From the NCBI GenBank assembly GCA_002414505.1, contig DHZF01000093.1, forward strand, positions 16,806 to 80,805: a stretch of DNA of 64,000 bases. The letters are read 5' to 3'. The translations under genes and the position numbers were made by a program. This document shows, piece by piece, positions 17,053 through 24,334 of the stretch. Source of the stretch: Hyphomonas sp. UBA5111 (lineage in GTDB: Bacteria; Pseudomonadota; Alphaproteobacteria; Caulobacterales; Hyphomonadaceae). A model generated the notes under the pieces. It made no database searches and was not told the DNA's origin. It was given only the letters and a program-made list of their open reading frames with translations. Every line of letters starts with the position of its first letter. Position 1 is the stretch's first letter.

Positions 17053-18387
17053 ATGCCACGCATTGTAATTATTGGAGGAGGCTTTGTCGGCCTGGTCAGT
17101 GCGCTACGTCTCGCGAAGGCCGGACACAAGGTCAGCATTCTCGAAGCGGACTCTGAAGTCGGCGGACTGGCCGGAACTTTCGAAACAAATGGCCAAAGGC
17201 TGGAGAAATTCTATCACCATTGGTTCAAGAGCGACACATATGTGAATGAACTTGTCTCCTCACTCGGCCTGAATGGTCATGTGGTCGATCGATCCAGCCG
17301 CACCGGGTCTTATTACGCGAATACCATTTTCCGCCTTTCCAGCCCCCTGGATCTGTTGCGCTACAAACCATTGTCACTCTTCGGACGTATCAGGCTGGGC
17401 CTGCTTGTGCTTCAGGTACGTCTAGTGCGGGACTGGAAGTCGCTTGAATCTATCACGGCGGAGAACTGGCTTCGCAAGCAGGTCGGTAATGAGGTCTACG
17501 GAAAAGTTTGGGGCCCCCTGCTGAAGGGCAAGTTCGGAGAGATGGCAAACAAGGTTTCAGCTGTCTGGTTCTGGAACAAACTGGCCCTGCGAGGTGGCAG
17601 TCGCGCCAAGGATGGCAGCGAAACGCTTTCCTATTTCAAAGGAGGGTTCGCCGCCCTCACACAGGCAATGGTCAACGAAATCGAACAGGCGGGCGGTGAG
17701 ATTATCCTGTCCGAAAAGGTCGATGACGTAATCGTTGAAGAAAACAAGGTGGTCGCCGTGAGATCGGGCGAGAGAACTCATCCAGCAGACCTGGTCATCA
17801 ACACAACAGCCCTACCCATCTTTAGCGACATCATCTCCCGTCACGTACCAGACGAATACCTCCAGAAGCTGGCACGTGTGAAGTATCTGGGGAATGTTTG
17901 CCTGGTGCTTCAGCTGAAACGATCCTTGTCGGATACCTATTGGCTAAATGTCACGGACCCCGACTTTCCCTTTGTTGGCGTGATTGAGCACACCAACTTC
18001 GAAACGACCGAACTCTATGGCGGCCGACACATCGTGTATCTTTCGAAGTACTTGCCGACTGATGACGCGCTCTTCCTGATGACGGACCAGGAATTCTATG
18101 AGTTTGCCTTTCCTTATCTTCAAAAGATCTTTCCTGACATTGGGCAGGATGACGTCATTGAGTATGCTTGCTACAGGGCCAATTATTCCCAACCCATTAT
18201 TAGCCTGCACTATTCAGATATTTTGCCTGCTCATGAAACGCCGCTCGACAATCTCTTCCTGTTCACGATGGCACAAATATATCCCGAAGACCGCGGAACG
18301 AATTATGCCGTTCGCCAGGGCATTGAAGCGAGCGACTATCTTCAAGAGCGGATTCTCAGGAGAGCTGTGTCAGCGACACCGGATTAG
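17053..18387 (+). CDS. FAD-dependent oxidoreductase (amine-oxidase/protoporphyrinogen-oxidase-like)
   Basis: A 444-residue flavoprotein. The N-terminal Rossmann motif RIVIIGGGFVGLVSALRLA binds FAD, followed by a second phosphate-binding segment EVGGLAGTF (about 34-43), the hallmark of the amine-oxidase/phytoene-desaturase/UDP-galactopyranose-mutase superfamily. An AGGGG ribosome site precedes the ATG. The gene follows the UPF0104 gene by 45 bp. Proteins of this family occur next to GtrB-like and UPF0104 genes in polysaccharide loci, and could oxidise or isomerise a sugar or polyprenol. The exact reaction cannot be read from the sequence; UDP-galactopyranose mutase proper is unlikely because its characteristic substrate residues are not evident. 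Confidence 0.78.
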   Translation: MPRIVIIGGGFVGLVSALRLAKAGHKVSILEADSEVGGLAGTFETNGQRLEKFYHHWFKSDTYVNELVSSLGLNGHVVDRSSRTGSYYANTIFRLSSPLDLLRYKPLSLFGRIRLGLLVLQVRLVRDWKSLESITAENWLRKQVGNEVYGKVWGPLLKGKFGEMANKVSAVWFWNKLALRGGSRAKDGSETLSYFKGGFAALTQAMVNEIEQAGGEIILSEKVDDVIVEENKVVAVRSGERTHPADLVINTTALPIFSDIISRHVPDEYLQKLARVKYLGNVCLVLQLKRSLSDTYWLNVTDPDFPFVGVIEHTNFETTELYGGRHIVYLSKYLPTDDALFLMTDQEFYEFAFPYLQKIFPDIGQDDVIEYACYRANYSQPIISLHYSDILPAHETPLDNLFLFTMAQIYPEDRGTNYAVRQGIEASDYLQERILRRAVSATPD

Positions 18388-18950
18388 AATGTTTCGTGCA
18401 GTCCCAGCTGAATATCACGGGCCAAGCCTTCCCGCGTGGCCTGCGGCAGCACCTGTATGGAAACCCAGCCGCAGGCAAGGAGGTTTGCTGGCGTACTTCT
18501 TGCTAAGAGATTGGCATAATTTGACATCCAATCATGGGGACGTTGTCGATGAAGGTTGTATCGCTGGCAGGCGATTTTGGCACACGCATGATCAAAGTCG
18601 CGCGTACTAGCCCAAAACTGATGGTCGAGATTAGGGACAATCCGATCCATCAGGGCGCGCGCCAATATATAGCGCACAGCCTGAAGGGCTTTGCCGCGCG
18701 CCTGAAATATGCATATGATTTCATTGAATATTTTTTCATGAAATCCACAAATTTGCGCTCTGGTTTTACGGCAAGTTTGGGCTCCGGCGATGTTGGTATT
18801 TACCAAACGGTCCTGTTACGAGGGTCTCGCCAAACGGCATGCTCACTCGTTATCAATGGAGGAACGAGAACACACCCGGACCCGCTACTGCTGGACTTGC
18901 CCTCGAAAACCAGGTCGGCATGGAACGGTCGTCCGGAAAGAGACCGTTAA
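18388..18950. other. Long intergenic stretch of unclear content
   Basis: About 560 bp between the FAD oxidoreductase and the second flippase. A minus-strand frame of 140 codons ending at 18384 (tail LARDIQLGLHETF) and a plus-strand frame of 138 codons starting near 18534 are both open, overlap each other and match nothing I recognise. Base composition drops near 18715-18780. It may hold a decayed gene, a small unknown gene and the promoter of the flippase gene. No tRNA or terminator hairpin was seen. Confidence 0.4.
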
Positions 18951-20498
18951 ATGACACAAGGATTGATGAAATCTGCGGGGAAAGCAGCCGCCTGGAGCGC
19001 CGTGGGCAGTTGGGCCGGTCTCGCGGGCAGTATGGTATCGCTCGTCATCCTCGCCCGATTGCTCGACCCCACAGATTTCGGGATTTATGGCTTCGTGATA
19101 GTTACGCTGGCTATTCCCGAGGCAATTGCCTGCCACAGTCTTGGCGACTCCCTGATCCAGCGCAAGGAAATGACCCCCGGCCACTCCAACTCGGTTTTCG
19201 CACTTTCACTATTTTTTGCGCTCGTCTTCTACATCGCCGTTGTATGCGGTTCGCCATTCCTTGAGGCCTTCTTTGGGCAGGAAGACCTTGCGCCCTATCT
19301 CTGGGTCATGGGCCTCGGGCTGTTTCTCAGCTCCCTGGTCGCGGTACCAGCCGCACATCTGCAACGTCGGCTCGCCTTCAAGCAGATCGCCTGGATTGAT
19401 GTGATTGGCACTGTTACCGGTGCCGTCGTCGGAATCGTCATGGCCATACTTCTCCAGAACGCTTGGGCGCTCATCATCATGGAACTGGCCAGGCGGATGG
19501 TGCGGATGCTTGCTTTCTGCTGGTTCGACAGATGGCTTCCCTCCCTGAAGTTTTCGTCTCAGGACATCAGGGATCTGGCTGCCTACAATCTGGCAACGCT
19601 CGGTATTCGCATCACGACCGTACTGGAAATAAACATCCCGCGCGCTGTGGTCGGCATCTTTCTGGGGCCTGCAGCCCTGGGGATGTTCAACCTCGCCCTG
19701 AGAGTGCAGGATCAAGCTGGCACCGCCCTGATCTCGCCGTTTGGCGCGATCGCCCTGCCGTTCGCCTCGATTTCCCAGAACAATCGCGAACTCCTGCACA
19801 GGATGCAGCGGGGCGCGATCACTGTCGCGACCTTTGTTGCCTATCCTGCATTCCTGGGGGCCATCGCCATCGCACCACTTATGGTCCCAATCGTTTTTGG
19901 CGAAAAATGGATTGCGGCAACCGGGGCAATTCAGATTGCCTTGCTGATTGGCGTTCGAAGCCCAACAGCAACATTCGACGCTGGTGTCCTGAAGGGTGTT
20001 GGACGGCCGGACCTTGTACTCAAGATTGCTCTGACCTGTCTCTTGCCAATGGTCTTGCTCCCCCTCGCAGCGCAGTATGGTCTGGAAGCGGTTATGTGGT
20101 TGGTCTGGGGACAGAAAATGCTCGGCTGGGCACTCGGCGCCATTGCCGTTCAGACGGTGGTCGGCTTCTCTATACGGCAGCAGGTCTTTGCGGGGTCATC
20201 TGCATTTCTTGCCTCAATCCTGATGGCGACAGCGGTCTATTTCGCATCGATTTACCTGCCCGCAACCTATAGCGATATTGCCAAGCTTCTGATCGCAATC
20301 ACTCTGGGGATGGTCACCTATCCTACAGTCCTGCTCATCATCTCCCCTCGAACGACATTCAAGCGGATAAAGGCGTTGGTATACTTGGTGTCTGGAAAGA
20401 AAGACTTGGCGATCAGGACCGTCATGAATGCGCAATCGCCGGATTCCGAATACGTAGGCAGCACTCCTCGCTCAGCACAGCCCGAAGGCGGGGTGTGA
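18951..20498 (+). CDS. Second Wzx-type polysaccharide flippase
   Basis: A 515-residue polytopic protein of the MOP flippase superfamily (polysaccharide biosynthesis C-terminal type). It starts with GKAAAWSAVGSWAGLAGSM, the typical amphipathic entry into helix one, and includes VILARLLDPTDFGIYGFV, the commonest signature of this group. About 14 helices are expected, with a hydrophilic C-terminal tail of about 40 residues. It should move a lipid-linked oligosaccharide into the periplasm. The next GT2 gene starts three bases after its stop. The presence of two flippases suggests two different lipid-linked intermediates. Confidence 0.9.
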   Translation: MTQGLMKSAGKAAAWSAVGSWAGLAGSMVSLVILARLLDPTDFGIYGFVIVTLAIPEAIACHSLGDSLIQRKEMTPGHSNSVFALSLFFALVFYIAVVCGSPFLEAFFGQEDLAPYLWVMGLGLFLSSLVAVPAAHLQRRLAFKQIAWIDVIGTVTGAVVGIVMAILLQNAWALIIMELARRMVRMLAFCWFDRWLPSLKFSSQDIRDLAAYNLATLGIRITTVLEINIPRAVVGIFLGPAALGMFNLALRVQDQAGTALISPFGAIALPFASISQNNRELLHRMQRGAITVATFVAYPAFLGAIAIAPLMVPIVFGEKWIAATGAIQIALLIGVRSPTATFDAGVLKGVGRPDLVLKIALTCLLPMVLLPLAAQYGLEAVMWLVWGQKMLGWALGAIAVQTVVGFSIRQQVFAGSSAFLASILMATAVYFASIYLPATYSDIAKLLIAITLGMVTYPTVLLIISPRTTFKRIKALVYLVSGKKDLAIRTVMNAQSPDSEYVGSTPRSAQPEGGV

Positions 20499-20501
20499 TC
20501 T

Positions 20502-21470
20502 GTGTTACGTAAACTGGATGACCGCAAAATCGCCATCGTCATACCGCTCTACAATGATGCGGTGAACATCGAGCGCGCAATCAGCAGCGCCCTTAACCAA
20601 GTCCTGCCACAAGACCATACGCTCGAAGTGATTGTGGTTGATGACTGCTCGACCGATGATGGCTTCGAAAGAGCCTCTCGAATGGCTAGGACCGATGATC
20701 GCCTCACTGTCCTCAGACAAGATGTCAATCAGGGGCCATCAGCTGCGCGCAACCGCGCCTTGGCATTCAGCGATGCTGCATGGTTCTCGCCGCTAGACAG
20801 CGACGATTTAATTCTGCCTGACCGGATTTCGAAACTTCTGGCAACAGCGGAATGCAATGGTCTGGACTGGATTGCGGACAATCTCTTCATATCAATGGAA
20901 AGTTCGCCGCAACAGGTGGAACGAAACCTGTGGCCTGAGAAGCCGGAGGGGCCAGTCGAGCTCTCGGCAGCCCTTTTCGTGGAGCGCTCCTACGATGTGG
21001 AAACGCCTCGCTCCGAGCTTGGCTTCCTGAAGCCTCTCATCAACAGGGAGAGAGCATCGACCGGGTTGGAGCCCTACCGAAATGATCTCCGGTTTGGAGA
21101 AGATTTCGAATTGTACACAAGGCTTCTCCTCAATGGAACAAAAGCGTGGCTTGTCGACCCTTGCGGGTACTACCTCGTGCAACGGGCAGGATCTGCTTCA
21201 CATTCCCAAAGCGGCAGAGATCACCGCCGGTTGGCAAAAATTTCCCGTGAAATGACCAAACGTGATGGTATTGATCCGAAGGCCCGAAGAGCGCTTGAGC
21301 AACATTGCGCATACTCCGAAAAAGAGGCCGCCATGTGGTCGATGATTGATGGCGTACGAGCAAGGGATCCGCGTCTGGCGCTTTCCGCATTCGGCTATTC
21401 AACCCCCGCCTCCCTCCACGTCATCGCACAATTGATGCAATCGGTGCGGCGTAAGCTGGGCTTGAACTAG
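20502..21470 (+). CDS. Family 2 glycosyltransferase
   Basis: A 322-residue GT2 enzyme starting at GTG three bases after the flippase stop. Motifs: IAIVIPLYNDAVNIERAI, VIVVDDCSTDDGFERA, QGPSAARNRAL and the DxD-type SPLDSDDLILPDRI (about residue 103). It should transfer one sugar to the growing lipid-linked repeat on the cytosolic side. The C-terminal third contains FGEDFELYTRLLL, the usual ED acceptor/base region of this group. Co-transcription with the flippase suggests that they handle the same repeat. Confidence 0.88.
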   Translation: MLRKLDDRKIAIVIPLYNDAVNIERAISSALNQVLPQDHTLEVIVVDDCSTDDGFERASRMARTDDRLTVLRQDVNQGPSAARNRALAFSDAAWFSPLDSDDLILPDRISKLLATAECNGLDWIADNLFISMESSPQQVERNLWPEKPEGPVELSAALFVERSYDVETPRSELGFLKPLINRERASTGLEPYRNDLRFGEDFELYTRLLLNGTKAWLVDPCGYYLVQRAGSASHSQSGRDHRRLAKISREMTKRDGIDPKARRALEQHCAYSEKEAAMWSMIDGVRARDPRLALSAFGYSTPASLHVIAQLMQSVRRKLGLN

Positions 21471-21581
21471 AATACCACGAAATTCGCACACTCTCGCCCG
21501 ATTCCTCCCTGCATATGGTGGATGAACGCTCGTTGAATGGTCCACACCTTTTAAATCCGTCTTAAGGTTTGGGCCCTTTAT

Positions 21582-21800
21582 ATGCGTTCTATGAACGAGG
21601 TGAATCCGTCTCTTGTAAGGACTCAGTCCATGATGAAACTGGCCACCGAAACCGGTGTTATCCGCGAGTACCGGCAGACCACAAATGCCGATATCGAGGA
21701 TTTTGCCAAGTGGCCTGTCTGGCTGCGCATCATGCTGATTGTCGGGCTGAGCGCTTCACTCTGGGCAGGCATCATTTTCCTGATCGCCGCCTTTCTTTAA
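21582..21800 (+). CDS. Small single-pass membrane protein
   Basis: A 72-residue frame with a charged N-terminal half and one C-terminal membrane helix (about residues 49-71, WLRIMLIVGLSASLWAGIIF). An ATG at 21582 and two further in-frame Met codons (21591 and 21630) are possible starts. The TA at the end converges on the O-antigen ligase gene 30 bp away. It sits in a polysaccharide locus with its own 110-bp upstream gap, so it could be a small regulator or assembly factor. I do not recognise a family; coding is judged only from composition and the clean hydrophobic segment. Confidence 0.5.
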   Translation: MRSMNEVNPSLVRTQSMMKLATETGVIREYRQTTNADIEDFAKWPVWLRIMLIVGLSASLWAGIIFLIAAFL

Positions 21801-21830
21801 TCACCACCGCCAGACCGGCAGCACGTTCGA

Positions 21831-23132
21831 TCACGTCTTGGCGTATCCGGCCGGCGAGTTCAGATACACTGGCACCCTGCTCACAAAGACCCGCCGTATC
21901 GGTGACAAGGTTGCAAGAGCCCCCAGATAAAGCAGGTTCAAGGGTGTGTTGAAGCTCGCCCAAGCAAATGATTCGGTGAGCGTGGAAATGAACACGATCG
22001 CGCCAAACACCAGCAAGGCTGACATTTCCAGGGAAGATTCCTTGAAGAACTGTCGGAACAAGCGATACCCGCACCACGCCCATAGAAGCAGGTACAGACC
22101 CAGCCCGATATAGCCGAGATGCACGCGCACTTCGAGATAGGCATTGTGGAAGGTCAGCTTCGTTCCGTAGGGTTTGAAATCCATTTCGTTGATGGACTGT
22201 GCAGCACCGTTAGCTGGGTTCCAAAACCCTTCCAGGCCCAACCCGAAAATGGGGTGCTCCTGAGCCGCCAGGTTCCCAGCTGCCCAGATATGCGTTCGGC
22301 CAGTAAAGGTGGTGTCCTTGCCAAGCGCCCCGAGGAAATCCGTCAGATATGTCTGGTTGGTCTGATTGAGTACGATCATGGCGCCAGACAAAATGACACT
22401 CGCACCCAGAATGAAGATGATCGTCCGGAGATGGCGCACCTTGCTGATAGCTACCCAAACGAACTTGACCGCGAACAGCCCCACAATACCCACGGCCGCA
22501 AACACCAGCGCGGTGGCAGACGGCGCACGCAACATGAAGATCAGGGCAATCGGGAAGATCAATGCGGCCAACATGCGTGTCCATGGCCAGGATTTCTCGT
22601 TCAGGAGGGTCATCAAGCTGAGCAGGGCCACGAACAGCATCTGCTGGGCGAAGTAGTTCTTCTGCGGGTATGGCCCGCCATACGGCATGGTATCGTAGAA
22701 TGGCACACACACGATGATGGCCATAACACCGGCGAAGAACATGCACCTGAGTATGGTCGAGATATCAAATCTCGTAATGATGATGACCGCGACGAACGGG
22801 GTCAGCAAGTACAGCGCCCCACTCCTTAGCGCGGCCCCCATATAGGGTGACCATAGTACCGATATGAGTCCGAAGATGGGTAGCAGGAACAGCGGCCACG
22901 CCTTGAGCATGATCGGAATGACCTGCTCCTTGTGCAGGGCAAACAGCCAAAGGAACCACAGGACCATCAGGTAACGCAGCGGTGTTTCGAGCGGCAATGG
23001 CACAAAGGAATTCAGGAACCAGAGTGAGATCAGCCCCTGCTCCCAATAGGGAATCTTCCTCGGCTCTTCATAGACCTTCGCCATGACGAGAGAGGAATCG
23101 CGATCCGTCGGAATGCGGCTCACTATGTTCAT
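21831..23132 (-). CDS. O-antigen ligase/Wzy-type polymerase family protein
   Basis: A 433-residue membrane protein with about ten to twelve helices. The large periplasmic loop contains GRTHIWAAGNLAAQEHPIFG (about residues 290-310) followed by FHNAYLEVRVHLGYIG, where the conserved arginine and histidine of the Wzy_C/ExoQ/WaaL family lie. Such proteins polymerise or ligate undecaprenyl-linked glycans in the periplasm. Its ATG overlaps the TGA of the upstream GT4-like gene by four bases. With a Wzc-type protein next door a polymerase role is more likely than a ligase role (inference). Confidence 0.87.
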   Translation of the reverse strand: MNIVSRIPTDRDSSLVMAKVYEEPRKIPYWEQGLISLWFLNSFVPLPLETPLRYLMVLWFLWLFALHKEQVIPIMLKAWPLFLLPIFGLISVLWSPYMGAALRSGALYLLTPFVAVIIITRFDISTILRCMFFAGVMAIIVCVPFYDTMPYGGPYPQKNYFAQQMLFVALLSLMTLLNEKSWPWTRMLAALIFPIALIFMLRAPSATALVFAAVGIVGLFAVKFVWVAISKVRHLRTIIFILGASVILSGAMIVLNQTNQTYLTDFLGALGKDTTFTGRTHIWAAGNLAAQEHPIFGLGLEGFWNPANGAAQSINEMDFKPYGTKLTFHNAYLEVRVHLGYIGLGLYLLLWAWCGYRLFRQFFKESSLEMSALLVFGAIVFISTLTESFAWASFNTPLNLLYLGALATLSPIRRVFVSRVPVYLNSPAGYAKT

Positions 23133-24274
23133 GCCGCGATCTCATTACGAAGGCTGTTGAAGATCACATCCCGCATGAACCCCGCCGGCTGTACAAAGAA
23201 CTCTTCCGGCAAACTGGCGAGGCGTGCGGAAAACGCAGCAATCTCCTGCCGATCCCTTAACAGGCGCCCTATCAGATCTGGAAGCGATTGCTCCAGAGGT
23301 TCAGCAATTATGAAACCGCAATCATTCCGCTCGATCCATGCGGCGGTTTCGGTACCCGCAGGCGCAATCGATGGGGTCGCATAATAGCCGCCCTCATAAA
23401 TTCGGTTCGGCAACAGCCAGAGCGAATTATATCCTGCTTCCATGAAGTCGCCTGCCCAGACCACATCAAGCGACGCATAAATGTCGGCAAGGTCTTCCGG
23501 GGACCGGAATTTTCCGAAGAAGGTCATGTTGGGACGACGGTCGATCTCCGGTTCGAAAACGGGGATTTCGGTGCGTGCGGGAATGCCATGCAGGCGGATT
23601 TCCAACGAGTCAGGAAACGCGTCGGCGAGCGCACATAACAGATCCAGCGACCGCTGGCAGCGCAGCATGCCAACCCAGCCCAAAACGAGCTTCCGCTCTA
23701 CTGCGCTAGCCAGCGGCTCGACAGCATTTGGCCGAGGACCAAAATCACTGTCTGCACTCAGACGATTTTCCACAACATAGGCTGTAAAATCGCCTGAATA
23801 GTGACGCTCGAAATGATTTTTCAGAAAACCCGGTGAACTCACGACAAGGGCCCGGGTCCGTTTCAGCAAGGCGCGCTCAAGGCCGCGGAAAATCCGGCCC
23901 ACTACATCGCCGCGCGTCAGAAGGCGATGCACATCAAGGCTCTCATATATGACCGGTGTTTTCAGGCCGGTGTGGCGTTTGGCCAGAAAGGCACAGGCAA
24001 GCATATCGAGATTTCGCGCATAGATGACGTCAGCCTGCTCCAGCAAGTCTCTCTGCGCGGCTGCCTTCCGCGCGCCCGCGAAAATCCGCTTGATCCGCTG
24101 ACCGAACGCGCCATCCCGCGTCATACCAAGATCGACATTCTGCCATTCGGGAGAAACATCGCGGCGACGCATCATGAAACCGATCACACGCATGCCATCG
24201 CCGGTGAACGATTTCACCCGCCGGCGCACGGCGGCATCTGCCGCGTCGTGTCCGAAGAAAGCAATCGTCGTCAT
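23129..24274 (-). CDS. GT4-like glycosyltransferase
   Basis: A 381-residue GT-B fold protein. The N-terminal MTTIAFFGHDAADAAVRRRV and the middle LVLGWVGMLRCQRSLDLL (start of the donor-binding domain, about 190) fit the glycosyltransferase family 1/4 clan, as does the IAEPLEQSLPDLIGRLL acidic segment near the C-terminus. The usual strict E-x7-E donor motif is not well kept, so it is a divergent member. It should act in the cytosol on the lipid-linked repeat. It is translationally coupled to the O-antigen ligase/polymerase gene downstream, with 60 bp back to the Wzc-type gene upstream. Confidence 0.8.
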   Translation of the reverse strand: MTTIAFFGHDAADAAVRRRVKSFTGDGMRVIGFMMRRRDVSPEWQNVDLGMTRDGAFGQRIKRIFAGARKAAAQRDLLEQADVIYARNLDMLACAFLAKRHTGLKTPVIYESLDVHRLLTRGDVVGRIFRGLERALLKRTRALVVSSPGFLKNHFERHYSGDFTAYVVENRLSADSDFGPRPNAVEPLASAVERKLVLGWVGMLRCQRSLDLLCALADAFPDSLEIRLHGIPARTEIPVFEPEIDRRPNMTFFGKFRSPEDLADIYASLDVVWAGDFMEAGYNSLWLLPNRIYEGGYYATPSIAPAGTETAAWIERNDCGFIIAEPLEQSLPDLIGRLLRDRQEIAAFSARLASLPEEFFVQPAGFMRDVIFNSLRNEIAA

Positions 24275-24334
24275 CGCTCAATCCAATTCGGGGTGGGCGG
24301 AACGACCATTCCCATGGCCTCTCCGGATCACGCC

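Noticed and set aside
18384-18806. A 140-codon minus-strand frame and an overlapping 138-codon plus-strand frame
   Set aside because: Neither has a convincing start, ribosome site or known motif; retained only as an unexplained region.
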